A stretch of 64,000 bases of DNA from Solea solea (GCF_958295425.1 NC_081145.1:24461389-24525388); one strand, 5' to 3'; counted from the stretch's first letter, positions 35,585 through 48,534 are shown. The notes: generated from the letters alone by a model not told the origin. A program made the numbers and translations.

Positions 35585-36784
35585 GTGAGTGAGACAGACG
35601 GTCAACTGCAAGTATTGTGCGTTTAAGGAAAAAAAAGACAGGGATTGACTCCATCAGGTTAACTGGCTGTAATAGCGAGAAATAAACAAGAGATGAAACA
35701 GAATAGAACAAACCAGCAATTTGTTATTGTGTGTTAACATTTCTTATGGTACTGTTTTAGTAAAAACTCTGAATCATCACATGAAGGTTACACTGACTGA
35801 TTCCCCGGCTCCATTCCTCCAGCCCATTAAATCACACCCACACAATAGATGTGCTTATGCACCGTTCTACATTGTAACTCCAGCTCAGTGAGCCTATTCA
35901 TTGAAAATGAGATTTTCATACCTGCCTGACATGCAGCACCACCTTTCAATTAATCATGGATTTGTCGACGGGGGCCATCCCCCCCCCCGGATGCTGTTAT
36001 GTAGATGTATTCAAAGAGCAACTATGCAAAAATCGGAACATCATGATGTTTTATGGTTGTGTTAATTTAACGGACCATCACCTTCTAGAGATCAATTTTT
36101 AGTGGCGTTTCTTCCCCATACTGACTTTAACTGAGACATTTGTCCAAACCCGGACAACAACTGTGGTAACATAATAGCAAAAGACTGGAAAAGGCCAAAA
36201 TATCTTGTAAATACTAACAATTATTTTTTAAAGTGGCAATAACTGTTTTGTGGCCAACCATAAAATTGAAACAAACAGTTTCTACACACTAACAGAACCA
36301 AACAGAAGCCAATTCACGCTCTCTTTCATCTCCATTTTGCTGTTTTTTTTTTTGCCAAAACCCCTGAGAAAACCATCCAACTCTTAAGCAGCTCAGTGCT
36401 CAGGCGGTCGGGGAAATTTTCCCTGTCAGATGTCAGTTTTGTGCTTTTAAATGATGCTCTTGAGACACGTGAGCAAAACAAAATTGCTGAATAGGAAACT
36501 GAAAACAATGAGCTGCCAGAAGAAGTGTGAAAAAGTATAAAATCTGACAAGGAATTCCATGTGGAGTCAGTGTGTGTCACATTTAGGAGCATTTATTGGC
36601 AGAAATGAAGAATACTTTGTATATGTATGTTTGTATGAATGTATAATTGCTTTAACATAAACAACACAAACAGAGAACAAGAAGATAACATCAGGTTGCA
36701 ACATCTGTCAGTAAGATACAAAGGTTTGTCATTATTTTTGATAATTTCCTGTTTTATTTTGTTAACTCACACTCTTTCTCGTTC

Positions 36785-37025
36785 CAGGTGACTCCACTTC
36801 CTGTGTTTTCCCGCCACTTTGATTGCATGCTCCTCCCCCGTTAGTTTCAGCTGTGTTTAATTACTCAGCTCACTATTTAGCCTCTGCTCACCTTGGAGTT
36901 TCACCTTATCGCAGTAAGGGCGTGAGCGTTCTTTAACTGATGACTAAAACTGTTTGTTTTAACTTTGTGTGGTGTCTGTATTTGAATCATCTGTCAGTTA
37001 ATACACGGGGGTGTGTGTGCTACAT
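36785..37025. repeat. Possible decayed retroelement end
   Basis: The mix of CTCCTCCCCCGTTAGTTTCAGCTGTGTTTAATTAC-type text (split here) and ACTTTGTGTGGTGTCTGTATT recalls the 3' parts of fish LTRs. No TG..CA ends or target duplication were seen. Confidence 0.25.
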
Positions 37026-38188
37026 ACGTAGATTAGGTCGATTTTTACGCAGCTGTAAACTACACAATAAATACCAATAAATTCCACAAACAAAGAAAGT
37101 ATGGGATGTTGCTACCTGACTGCAAACCTGATTTACACGTGTGCAAAGTGCGACTACTTCCTGTCAAATCAACCAACTTCATGTCAAAACACTTTCTGGG
37201 CAGTTTTGAGGATTTTAAATTAAAAGGTATATTTAATGTTAGTGCTTATTCTTGTGGAAATAAATACACAATAGGGTAAAGGTGAAGGTTTTTTCTTCCT
37301 GTTAAAGGCACGTGGGGAAATGAAATTACGATTGCAATATGAATCAAGGGAATTGTGTTTCATTGGAATAGCATTTAAAATAATTACTGTGTGCTAATCT
37401 GCAGATCCTTGAGACACAAAGATGCTTTCTTCAGTCTGTAGAAAGGTCTGTGTATAGGTCAGCAGAGTATTTCATCTAAAATGGTAATTCGACACACATT
37501 TTGGCTTTAAGAAATAGTGCACCTCCTGCAGGAAACCTGATTACTACAGGTTTCCTGTATGGATCATGCAACATCAAGCGTTCTAATGTTCTTTCCTCTT
37601 GGCATGTGGTTGTTTGTCACAAGAGGAAGATGAGCTTTGTTTGAGAGAAGGGTCGAGATAAAAGAACACACTGCAGTTTTCCCTGAGTCAACAAACTGCA
37701 GTTTTTAACTCTTATGGACCTTTAAGATACAATCATTGACGATAGCAGACTCAAGTCAGGATAATGTCAAATCCAGTAAACATCTTCCTTTGTTGTGCAT
37801 TATCCTTCTTGTCTGTTTCACATAATACACTGTTTTTCATCGTCATTAGTAGAAGGGGAAATGAATCACTCTTCAGGTGTAGTTTTAATATTTATACGCG
37901 TAATTTGAAAAGGTCTCAAAGAAAATTTACTGTGTGTATTTTGGAAGAGTCTCAAATGTGTCAGCTATTAAAGCGGTCTGTTAGCAGGTATCTGAATGTA
38001 TTATTTCTCTAGTGGAAAATAAAAATTAAATTGTTGGCTATTTAAGGTTAAAAAAAGAAAATAGTGGGTAAATACAAGCGGTACTTACAGAAAGTGGTGA
38101 AAACTAAGTGTTTTTCTGGCATTTGACATTGCGGCCGACCGCACTCTCCTCCAAACCAGCAAACATTTGAACCTGATTATTGAAGCCC

Positions 38189-38189
38189 A

Positions 38190-38220
<31 letters not shown>

Positions 38221-38221
38221 T
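38189..38221. repeat. (CA)n microsatellite
   Basis: CA run with one T interruption near its left end. Confidence 0.92.
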
Positions 38222-38529
38222 CCACAACACCACGATTCCAAACAATGGAAGTAAATAAAGCCAGCTTGAATTTTTGGCACCCAGGCGGAGCCACGTGCCA
38301 AAACGTGTCCGAGCACAGCCAGGAGTAAGTCAGCTGGGGAAACCTCTCCAGCAGAGAGGGAATTTAAAGATTTCCAAGAAGGCTGTCGGTGTAGCACAAA
38401 CACGGAGAATAAGAGTAATTAGAGTTTTTTGAAGTGTGGCCGGCTGCTATTGCTTTGCTCTTTTCTTCTTAGAGCTGTTTGTATTTTTAATCCATTCTCG
38501 CTTGCCTGATCTAAACCTGGGCTGCATAT

Positions 38530-38630
38530 GGAATTTGGGCTTGTAACGTGAGAGTTGCTGGTTTGAATTCCACGACAGGTCAAGGTGGGCTGAGGTGTCC
38601 CTGAGAAAGGTACAACCTCAATTCCAGTAT
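38530..38630 (+). repeat. SINE-like fragment
   Basis: GAGAGTTGCTGGTTTGAATT resembles a tRNA-type B box, followed by GGTCAAGGTGGGCTGAGGTG and CCCTGAGAAAGGTACAACC, phrases of a fish tRNA-derived SINE. The A-box end is lost. Confidence 0.45.
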
Positions 38631-40254
38631 AAATAGTTCTTAATTAGTGATTCCACAACAGGTAAATGTTAAATTTAAAACAACGCTTAAGGCCAACGCT
38701 GACCTCAAATCAAGATTTAAGTGCTAATTGAGGTAAAGTAGTTGATATAAAAGGAAGCCTGTCGTGTCCTATTTATAACTGTCTCTTTCTGACACAAACG
38801 CTATTTTCCCCTAACATGTTGAGGAGAACGCTGATGGATGATGAGGATGCTTCAAAGCATTTTAATTATATTTGCTTCATGGGAGGAAAACACGCCTTGA
38901 GAGGAAATGAAGTTTTTCTCCAGTCCTCCCTGCAGTAGCTCTGCCTTTTGTCTTTTCAGACGAAGCCACAAATGATTGCAGTTGTGACACTGCTGTGTTG
39001 CAGTGAATTGTGTCAAAGCCACAATGTAACACATGTGTGAAAGATGGAGCATTGGTTTCTCCTGATGGTGGATGTTGAGTTCAGATGGATGGTTTGATGG
39101 AGAGAGAGATGTTTGACAGTTGAGTTCTGAGGTCTTTATCGTCTGCAGGTGATTATGGTGGATGGTTCAGCTTCAGCATCTCTAAATTCTGTAATATTTG
39201 TATAAATTCTGTATTTTATTCTGTATATTTGTATAATTTTAATATAGACTATGGTCGGAGGCTTTGAAGCAAAGTGAATTAATGGTGTTGGGTTGGTTTT
39301 GGATTTTTCTAATTCAGCGCATGCACCTTCCTATACTTCAGTGATTTCTACTCTGTAACATGCTATTAATTAAAATGTTTTTGTTTAGTTTATTAAAGTG
39401 TATATACTATGATTTTAGGTCATTCATAGGCAAAATAAATGTGTGTATAATTCACTATTAAAAAATAATGAATTTTAAATTAATTTAAAAGGTGAAAAAA
39501 AGTCACTCTTTATTTCTTTTCTTTTGTTAATTATGTGTTGCACAGGTGACATGCATGGAACAGTGAAATTGTGACTATAGCGCCCTCCAGTGGGGATATA
39601 ATGACATTGCATATGCAACCTCAGCTGCAGGGCTGAGCTAAATAAAATGTAGATAAATGCAGATACTGAGAAAATGGAGGAATTTAGGAAATAAGTAGAG
39701 CTCTAACTTTCAGTTTTACAGATTAATATCTTTAAAAATTAAGCGTGAACATTTTTAATTTGCTCTGATATTTTTGTAAGCGTCTCAGAAGTGACCAGAA
39801 GTTCTCAATTACAGACATGAAAAAGCAAAATAAGCTCTACATGGCTCAATGAATTTTTCTCCACGTCGTGTCCCACAGTGTAGCCTGAATCTGAGCGAGA
39901 ATCTGTAACAGAATGTTTGGTATGTGCAACCATAGAGAAAATGAGCTTCCATATAAGCCCGATCCACCAGCAGAGAGGCGGCAGATAAACATCTTCAGCA
40001 CATAGAACAAGAATAAATAAACGCGTCACTCTCCATAAATCTGCAATAACAAACTGTAAACCCAGGTTTACAAACAGTGAAATCCCCACTGCAGGGAAAG
40101 ACATGAAAGCGCACAGATGCACACACACACATGAACACACGTACACACCAAAGAGACTACAGAAAAGAAAACGTACCACAACAACAGAGCTGGTGACAAA
40201 ATACCACAGAGCTTTGATCAGTCAGACAGGAACAAAGATGTTTTATAGAGACTC

Positions 40255-40275
40255 TACACACACACACACACACAT
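40255..40275. repeat. (AC)n microsatellite
   Basis: ACAC run followed by AGCGAGAGAGGGAGAGA. Confidence 0.88.
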
Positions 40276-41334
40276 AGAGCGAGAGAGGGAGAGACTCTGA
40301 AGTTCCAACATTAACTGTTACCTGATCCATGAGGAAGTCTGATCTTTTAATTGCCAGCCCTGAAATCCCTAAACCCATATTTACAGAGCACAAACAGTGA
40401 AGTAAAGGCTCTGACTGTGCTGTAAATCTGAACTTAAACACCACTTAAGGGCAAACTCGAAGGTAAAACAGTGTTTTATTCGTGGAGCCGGTGAATGAAT
40501 AAACATCCTTGAATAGTAACTCTCTAATATGGGCGCGAGTTTTCCCTCTCGACCTTGAAGTATAGTCGTTTTAAATGGGCCACTAAATTGACTCATCGTG
40601 AGGAGTACACTGTGCTATGGTTTACTCTGGCTCTGGAGAGAGAGATTTGTGACTTTAAGTTCAGACGACATTTACACTAAAGCTAGAGTTGCCTAATTTG
40701 TCTCTACAATCCCCTCACAACACAGTAAAGACAAACCAATCGTTGTAAGTAAAACAGCAATGAGTTATTATGCACTGGCTTATATTTTCCAGACAACATC
40801 CGACCCGTGAATATCACACCCTGCCTGTCTGTGCTTTCACGGCACACAACTCCAGACTCCACAACAAGCTGGAGAAGCATAAACCACTGTAATGGAAATG
40901 ATAGCCAGAGTTTAAAAAGCCAGTCATGGAAAAATGGAAGAAAGTGCAGCTAAAAAGGACCGCTCTTTAAGTTTCTCCAGATTTACAAACCCTAGCGTTC
41001 AGTAGTTTTAAAATAACTGTGGGTGAAGTGTAAGTGTAAGAGGTGTGTCCAATGATAGACACTTCTGATTGGACTTGCATCATAAGAACAGGATTCATAG
41101 CAACTAAATCTCGGGATGTCTCCTCAACTTTATTTTTTTAAGTAAGCGGTTAACTTGTCAGGCTACCTGACTTAACGATTTAAAATAAAACCTAATTTAA
41201 CCTTTCAATAACGCTTTTAGTTAACCTTGTTTTACAGAGGCCCCAATTTTGGGCCCCCATGGTTCTACATGAGCCAAAAAAGGACAAACCAGCTTGAAGG
41301 TGTCTTTTTTTACTATGCAAACAGGGATGGGACC

Positions 41335-41462
41335 AACATTATTTCTGGAATGTGAAAGCCACCGTAGTTCGTAGTTCATGCTTGGGGAAGGGGGAGATTG
41401 TTGCAATATGCAGTCTCACCATTAGATGTCACTAATTCTTACACACTGGACCTTTAATGATA
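41335..41462. repeat. Dispersed repeat C (CAGTCTCACCATTAGATGTC), copy 1
   Basis: ATATGCAGTCTCACCATTAG and CTAATTCTTACACACTGGAC are shared with 49345-49402, and the reverse phrase AAAGGTCCAGT with about 9700. It is a familiar teleost repeat. Confidence 0.6.
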
Positions 41463-41570
41463 AAGGTACAGCCTCCAATATAACAACTTAGTCTCTACTC
41501 AAAGGTTGATGTACTGTACTGGCACAGGGACATGAGACTGTCTACATTCAGCTCTGTCAGCATCAACTAG

Positions 41571-41628
41571 ACCAGTACCTTTGGTACCACTGGTGGTACA
41601 CGTACCACAGTTTTAGAACTGTGGAACT
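41571..41628 (-). mobile_element. hAT-like element B, short fragment
   Basis: Only the palindromic core and terminus remain: ACCACTGGTGGTACACGTAC then CACAGTTTTAGAACT. Confidence 0.6.
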
Positions 41629-43322
41629 AGAGTAAAGCAGAGAGCATAGGAAGATCTTTGAAGTCTGACAGGACCTAATGAAGCACCTACCATTCACTTT
41701 GACGCCAAAGTGGATCCCCTTATTCCACTGTGGGGTCATGGACTGTGGGGGTCATGTTAAGGAATGTTGCACGACTACCTAAGTTCAAAGAAGTGTGAGC
41801 AAGGGAGGAGTGAGAGAAGAGAGGAAAAAATAAATAGGAGGGGTAAAGAGAGAAGAAGGCACACGATCAATACATGTGGAAAAAGGAGAAACCAGCTGGG
41901 AGAAAGTATGAAGACAAGGAAACTTAAAACTGGGGGTGAACACGGGGAGATGAATGACGATAAAGAGAATTAGAGAAGAGAAGAAATGATTGTATTCTGA
42001 GGAAACCTTCTTACAGTTACAGTTTGAGCTGGCTCGAGTCATTAGAGGACAAAAGGACAATCACACAGGAATTACAGTTGAAACGGAGTGTGGCTCTGAC
42101 TGCCAGAGGAGAAGAGAAAAGCCATGAAAGACAATTACAGTCAATTAGTGTAACTTCATGGGGGTTTGGCTTAATGAGCATAACTAACAAGACCGACACA
42201 CCACCTCCAGAACTGCGCTGTGGCACAGGTTATCGCTTTAGACAACAACATGACAATTTGTCTGTGTTTATATAAGTCTATATTAGTATAATTCACAATT
42301 TTCTTCATTTGTTTGGTGAAAAGTCCCCAACCTCACCCAATAAAGAACCTTTATTTCGACTTTGTGAGCAAGTAAAAAAAAACAAAGCATTTCATTTTTT
42401 TATGTGAAAAAAAAGTTTTGTATGAAAACTGTCATTTAACATTTAAAGACGAACAAATGTCCTTTATATTTAAACCATTGACTAATGCTGGTCTGTGAAA
42501 CAGGGGAAGCCGATTTCAGGCCCAGTTATTTATACATAAATTATAAATGAATGTAAGAAAAAAGGAAATGCAATAATTATGTAAATCTGAAAGAAGTAAA
42601 TGCTATAATAGGGTTTTTACGGATTTAAATAGGCTTAGCAAACTCCGCACAGGACTGAGACAGAAAAGGCTATGGTGTCGTGTTGATTTCTACAACACTG
42701 TCAATGAAATGAAATGATGAAATGTAAATATGAACAGTACATATTGGACCATTTATTTCATGACATTTTAAAGGAAGCAAAGCTTCTCTTGCTGTAATCC
42801 CAGCTGACACTTTCTGGTTCTCAGAACATTCTGGGAAAATCACCAAATGTTAAACTTAAAGGTTCCTGGTAAACAGTAAAGTGGGAGCAGAGGGATGTTT
42901 GGTCTACATGAAGCCCTCTTTATCTCATCCTTTATCAGCCCATCTCCGTTTCTTCTTTACTTTTTTTGGTTCCATTCACACACACGATATTCCTCATCTT
43001 CTCTGTTTTCCATCAGTGAGCTCCAGCCCGCATCTTTGAACAGCTGTCTCCCTTTAATTCACCAAGGCCATTGTGTTGCCATATTTCACATACACTTAAG
43101 GACAATGGCACTTCATATTTCAAACATAAAAATATTAAGTATAGTTGCAGAAGCACACTATCAGTTTATATTACCACTATAGGAACTTTTCCATCTCTTT
43201 GTTGACCTTAATAGTCCAGTAAAGCGGAGCAGATGGCGCCAGTCCTGCTCTTCCTGTCTCTTCATAGACAAATAAATCCACAGCACAGTCTTGATGTTAT
43301 GTGCATCCACACCATATGTGCA

Positions 43323-43345
43323 TGTGTGTGTGTGTGTGTGTGTGT
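43323..43345. repeat. (TG)n microsatellite
   Basis: Pure TG run. Confidence 0.92.
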
Positions 43346-43991
43346 TCTGCATCGACACTCAAAATGCACAAAAAGACAAACTCACATCCTACAACAGCCA
43401 TTAAATGAGAGATTTATCTTCCCTCCTCAGCTGCTCGAGGTTTTACGTTCTATCAGACGAGCATTAAAAACCAAATGACGGGATTCAGCTAATGCTCGCT
43501 GAACCTTTTTAAGTGTGAGACAATAAAACAGAGCAAAGGGATTTTTTTATTGCTTGTGAAATAGAACGTATAATATAGAAAGAAAATTAGTTTTGAATGA
43601 ACTGCATAAGTCAGAGGTGCAGTAAAGATCGGGGCGAGGAGACTCCTTACTTATTTGGCATAATGGTGTTGGATGAAATTACATGTGAGTAGTAGAATTA
43701 ATTTAAGTAAATTACACCAGACTCTCTCTACCGGCTCTAACACAATTTGTTCTACACGGCTACTTCCTGTTACCACTATTGATTTGGAAAGTTGTGGCCA
43801 TAAAATGAGAGAAGAAACCCTTACACTAACCCTTACCTTAACCACTAATGTGTATTTATGTTTTAAGAGTAACCACAGAAACTAAATATAACATTATTGC
43901 ATTTAAAATTCCCAAAACTGCTGTAATGTGTACCGACAGGAAGTAGCTCGTCTAGACAGGAAGTAGCCATACTTGCGTAGAACTTTGCTAA

Positions 43992-44050
43992 CTGGGCGTC
44001 ATGGTGGTGCGGTGGTTAGTAGTAGTTAGCACTGTTGCCTCACAGTAAAA
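43992..44050 (-). repeat. Fragment of the 53131-type SINE-like repeat
   Basis: GGGCGTCATGGTGGTGCGGT, GGTTAG and AGCACTGTTGCCTCACAG are the reverse of the tail that in 53330-53363 reads GCTAACCACTACACCACCGT. Confidence 0.6.
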
Positions 44051-44107
44051 CACATACATGATTTGATTGGTTACGGTTAATGGACCCACAATGCAGTTCA
44101 GTGACAC

Positions 44108-44215
44108 TTGACTCTTCCATTAGTGATAGTAGCTAGTGTTTAGCTAGTGTTTTTTTTTGGTACCTTCGGTTCCAAACCAAGCTGAGCCGATAAAATGTGA
44201 CGTCAACAGACTTCA
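44108..44215. mobile_element. Partial relative of the 16743 element
   Basis: CTTCCATTAGTGATAG, TTTTTTTTGGTACCTTCGG and AGCTGAGCCGATAAAATGTG match the interior of the family; both ends are missing. Confidence 0.5.
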
Positions 44216-45339
44216 CCGCCGTCTTCAAATCCGGCAGCTTATTTTGTACCAACCAAATGCAGCTAACCCCTGACCCTACATGCTGCCCTCTGACCTCATG
44301 TGACAGCCCTCATTTGGAAAAAATGGCTTTGACAAGCGGCTGCTCCGAGTTTCAGCACAATGGCACAAGAGTGGCCCACCAGTTTGGTATGCTAATAATC
44401 ATTAAAGTGACAATAAAATAGGATGAATGACGTTACACCACTTTGTTCTGGACGCACACATTTTAAACAGCTTTGGGATAGATTTTAAACAAGTTTGGTT
44501 CAGATGTTTGTGTTCCCCTTAGGATGATTGGTAACAGCACCATTAGGTAAAAACTTCAAGTTGTCTGACAGCTTCTTTTATGACCCAGAACCAATAAAAC
44601 TAACATTAACATTCCAATCGGCCTCAGCTGTACTCTGTGGTTATTGCTAATTACCAAATGTTTTTTATGGCTCCCCACTCAAGTTCCCCTTTTAGAAAAA
44701 CTTAAGAAAGTGGCTGTGTACTGTTGGAGTATAAATATAACCTTTGAATCACTGGATGAATGTTTGGTTTGCTTGTTTTTTCAAAGGAGGCAAAGTTTGT
44801 GGCCTCGAGAAATAAATCTGACAAGAACAAATTGTCTCAGAGCTCCAGGTCCACAAGTTGTCGACCTGCTGGTTTATCTTTTCCCTCCATGCGACGCCTG
44901 AAGTTGCTTTTCCTGGATTAATGTGACCTGTTTTCTGGCTTGACTGACGTCCAAGCGGCAAAAAGTTGACAGGGGGAATAAAGATGAGTTCATACTGTGG
45001 TTGTGTGGCAGCTGTGTTTGTGAAAGATTACTGATGCATACCGTGTACATGACCATACAACCCTAAGCTTGCAACTGACTTCCCACAGTTAGACGCTTGC
45101 CAGAACGCAGACTTGATGACGGTTAACATGAACTAACAACATGATTGCTAAAAACTGCTTTGTTGCATTTGTCTGTGTTGACATTAGCACAGACAATAGG
45201 GTTGTACCAAGTGGCAACTTAGTGGGTGGAGGGAGGGGTTCATTAACCAAAAGTAACCATATTTTGGAAAAGTGGGATCTGACCACCTGTTGGTCTGCTG
45301 TCTGTCCATTTACACCTGTATTAGACCATTTTAACTACC

Positions 45340-45570
45340 TGTCAAGCATGAGCTGTAACGTCTTCTCCACCTGTGTTGATTGACTGCTCCGCCCCTAATT
45401 AATTAGACACACCTGTGTCTCGTTACCCTCAAGATAGTTTTCTAGTGTGTTACCCAGTCTTGATATTTTGGATTGAAACTTTGCCTGTTTTTGGACTTTT
45501 GGACACCTGGACTGCTTTTACTGGTAACCTATTTTAACCTATTTCACTCGACTGTTAATCGGATGATAAC
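45340..45570. repeat. Possible decayed retroelement end
   Basis: The ACCTGTGTTGATTGACTGCT, AATTAGACACACCTGTGTCT and GCCTGTTTTTGGACTTTTGG series has the pattern of fish LTR/retroelement flanks, but no termini can be placed. Confidence 0.3.
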
Positions 45571-45623
45571 TTAGCATATAAACATTATGTTGAATGACCT
45601 AGAAGTGTGTATCGCTCTCATAT

Positions 45624-45965
45624 ATACAATGCTGTGAAAAAGTATTTGTCCCCTTACATATTTGTTCTGTTTTTGCTTTTTCTTTGTCACACTTAACTGT
45701 TTTAGATCATCAAACACATTTTAATATCAGACAAAGATAGCAGTTTTTAAACTTTTGTTAAATCATGAATTAAGTGTGATTATTCACCACATTTTTATTT
45801 TATTTTATTTTGGAAAGCTGAGTAAAATTTCATTAGCCCCACCCAGGCTTGATTACTGCCAGAACAAAAGATGAGAAACTAAGTCATTGACATGTATCAG
45901 TTTGGAGAGGGTTACACAACCATTTGAGCCACAGTGTTCATTAAATATTATCCACAAATAAAGAG
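45624..45965 (+). mobile_element. Tc1/mariner-type transposon, 5' part only
   Basis: It begins TGCTGTGAAAAAGTATTTGT and continues TTAGATCATCAAACACATTT, AATCATGAATTAAGTGTGAT, CCCACCCAGGCTTGATTACT and GCCAGAACAAAAG. That is the left part of a very common fish Tc1-like family, including the start of its transposase gene near 45860-45955, which is full of stops. The right half and right inverted repeat are missing. Confidence 0.7.
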
Positions 45966-46033
45966 TTGTATATGGTGGCACAAAGTTGTAGCAACCCTTA
46001 TGAGTTGCAGGTGTATGTATATTTAAATACAAA

Positions 46034-46054
46034 TGTGTGTGTGTGTGTGTGTGT
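46034..46054. repeat. (TG)n then (TA)n microsatellite
   Basis: TG run passing into TATATATACACATAC. Confidence 0.9.
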
Positions 46055-46283
46055 ATATATACACATACAGAGTAAGTGTATAGACACCAAACTGTAGACT
46101 GTCAACACAAACTTCACATATTCCATCCAGATGCAGAGTCTGATCTTTATTATCAAACATATGGTATTTGTGGGTCGCTGTGGTCGCTGATCCACACCTC
46201 ACTGGACAACTATCAAGTACTACACCACGAGGCAGAGACAGGAATTAGTCTTGACCATCAGAGAGTAGAAATGCTGAACCATG

Positions 46284-46311
46284 CAGAAGCAGCAGCAGCA
46301 GCAGCAGCAGA

Positions 46312-46342
<31 letters not shown>

Positions 46343-46350
46343 GCAGAGCA
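46284..46350. repeat. (AGC)n trinucleotide repeat
   Basis: About 22 AGC units with AGA and AGT interruptions. The surrounding open frame (46076-46501) reads them as poly-Ala but has no homology or splice support, so I do not call a gene. Confidence 0.93.
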
Positions 46351-47349
46351 TCTTTGCCTCCAGAGAATGTGTCTCACAGATAAAAACAATGTCTGTCTGT
46401 TTTTGAGTGGAGAGTCGCTCTTTAAAGAATTTTCTAGATTCACACGTGTTCCTCGTGTTCACTGTACAAACAGCAGCTGGACGCCATGTCCTGTGAGATG
46501 AGTTATGTCGCCTTCGTCCTTTCATGTGTACTATGAGTGTTTAATAAGAATGCAGTTGTTACTTTACAGATTAAGGAAGGAAGCAGAATGATTTGCAGTA
46601 TCTGCTCACGGCGGCTGGAGACTGTGCAGATGCATTTTTGTTTCTCTTAAGAACTGAAGCTTTTTTTAGGATTAGGTGTTTTGGAAGATGACGATAAATC
46701 AAGATAAAATACACAGTGAATTTTTTTCTGTCAGACTTATTTGTGGACACATTTTATTCAAATTAAAGGACCCCAAACAACCACACAAGGAATCAAACCA
46801 CATTAGCACATTGAAGATAAACATAATGACAGACTGTCAATCAATGTAGAATATAGATGAAGGTACAAAGACAAAATCATCAGTATTTGCAGTACAGACA
46901 TGAAATCATTTGCAATACTTGAAATAAGTTGATTAATCGATCAATTGTTATAATAATAACAATATACTAACAATATCACTGTTTATGCTGTTCTGCCTAA
47001 AATTATTATACAAATGAATATTCCTAATCTGTGAATCATGGGCGTGAAAGCAGAGCAATGCCGGGCAGGAAGTCACCTAAGCAAATATATTATGGTCACT
47101 AACATTGCAATTGGTCATTTAGTGACAAACATATACAATGTAGAGTTATGTTATTTGCTAATGCTAAAAGAATAATGAATTAAGGATTAAGTACTGGGAT
47201 CCTAGTACTTGTTTAGTGCTAACTCATCAAGTTTTAAATTTGGCCCTCACTGACCCAGTATAACATGCTTTACTGCATACAGTAGTAACAGGAGAGGAAA
47301 TGATCATTTATCATGAAAATACCAGCCCTCTTTTACACTTCTATTCAGT

Positions 47350-47618
47350 ATACAACCCCCCCTCCTACCCCTCCTTGCCCTTTTTCCCCTCCCTCCCTCT
47401 CTTTTTTCTTTTTACTCTGCCTTTTGTGTAAGTGAAGCCGGGGGCCTCCCAGTGACATAAGCCCCGCTCCTGTAAAACTAATAATGACTGAGATTTGTGC
47501 GGGCTTTGAATTCTTTCTCTCTCTCTCTCTTGCTCTCTCTCGCTCTCTCTCGCTCTCTCTCGCTCTCGTTCGCTCTCTCTCGCTCTCTTTTGGTGCAAGA
47601 CAGAATGGTAAGAGAGAC

Positions 47619-47656
<38 letters not shown>

Positions 47657-47660
47657 GAAG
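47350..47660. repeat. Pyrimidine tract, (CT)n and facing (GA)n
   Basis: A C/T-rich stretch (47355-47420) is followed by a CT/CGCT run at 47513-47590, about 20 bases of unique sequence, and a GA run at 47607-47657. The CT and GA blocks are near-complements and could fold into a long stem. Confidence 0.9.
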
Positions 47661-48043
47661 GAGAGAAGGGCTTAGTTGTAAGGTGGGGGCAGATGTCCTA
47701 CTTTTGGAGTGTAACTTGTGAGATACGTGTAAAAGAAAGAAGATGGGGAGAGAAAAGAAGGAGAGAGAGAGGCCCCCCTGTCCCCTCGAACATGCCACAT
47801 ACTTTCATTCTTTATGGGTCATTGCCACTGAAATCACCCTCCGTCCTCGTCCAAACACACAGACACGGGAGTGCACACACACACATTTATCCTCATTCAG
47901 GTGTGTCGTGGTCTTTTATTCCCATGCAGGGAATACAACGCCGTATTATAAATCACTCATATTCCATCACTAACTATAATCAGGAATGTAAACACGGATG
48001 TTGGACAGTATTTTCAACACTTACCATGCACAAGCCATTTATT

Positions 48044-48058
48044 CCCCCCCCCCCCCCC
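48044..48058. repeat. Poly(C) run
   Basis: Fifteen consecutive C; a likely site of length errors. Confidence 0.93.
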
Positions 48059-48189
48059 ACACTGCAACAAAACACAGGATATAAAATACCGTACGTCCCA
48101 ACCGTGCACACAATGACAAAACTCTGTCAAATCCACGTGAAGATCACCAGATGTGCTGTGAGATGCAACAAGGGGGCAAAGGGGGAAGT

Positions 48190-48476
48190 TTTCTCTCTCT
48201 CTCTCTCTCTCAGTGCCCTTTCCAACGCTCTCCCCTCCCTCCTTTAACCTCCTCTCCTCTCTCCCAGTGAGACATGTGTGCATGCCATGCCAGCAGACTC
48301 TCTCAGCTCCTAAAGCGCTGATGCACAAACAGCTGCCGTGTCTCCCTTTCCCTCCATTTTCACTCCTTCTTCAACTCCTCTTTATTTCCCTGCCTCTGTA
48401 TACTTCCCCCCCCCCCTTCCCTTCCCTCCTTCCCTCTACTTTTGTCATTCTGCCCTGGACTTTTTTCTCAGGCAGA
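48190..48476 (+). promoter_or_regulatory. wfdc1: Pyrimidine-rich region upstream of the wfdc1 TATA box
   Basis: Contains (CT)n at 48190-48212, CTCCCTCCTTTAACCTCCTC and a C9 run near 48408-48416. Dense C/T tracts just upstream of a core promoter suggest a GAGA/Sp1-type proximal promoter, by position only. Confidence 0.35.
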
Positions 48477-48484
48477 TATAAAGG
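48477..48484 (+). promoter_or_regulatory. wfdc1: TATA box of wfdc1
   Basis: TATAAAGG in the context GGCAGATATAAAGGCAGG, 246 bp upstream of the wfdc1 ATG. Transcription would start about 25-32 bp downstream, near 48505-48512, giving a leader of about 215 nt with no intron needed. Confidence 0.6.
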
Positions 48485-48534
48485 CAGGTCCTGTTGAAGG
48501 GAGAGAGAGGGGCTTGTGTAATCTCAGGCTGCAC

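Larger units (their letters stand above)
21666..48470. other. Intergenic region between kcng4 and wfdc1
   Basis: About 27 kb with no intact gene recognised on either strand. Listed within it are a LINE fragment, a solo LTR, hAT-like and Tc1-like relics, microsatellites, a hairpin and an SLC16-like decayed exon. The remaining stretches, including 29.4-31.4, 32.0-33.7, 36-38 and 39-43 kb, show only A/T-rich unique-looking DNA, short simple repeats and scattered short ORFs with no recognisable motif. Confidence 0.6.

Noticed and set aside
38530..38630. Functional tRNA gene
   Set aside because: Only a B-box-like word is present; there is no A box, cloverleaf or terminator, and the text fits a SINE fragment.
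46076..46501. Poly-Ala protein gene
   Set aside because: The Ala run is an AGC microsatellite; the flanks have no homology and end arbitrarily.
47365..47798. Arg/Glu-rich and Ser/Leu-rich ORFs
   Set aside because: Produced by (CT)n/(GA)n microsatellites on both strands.
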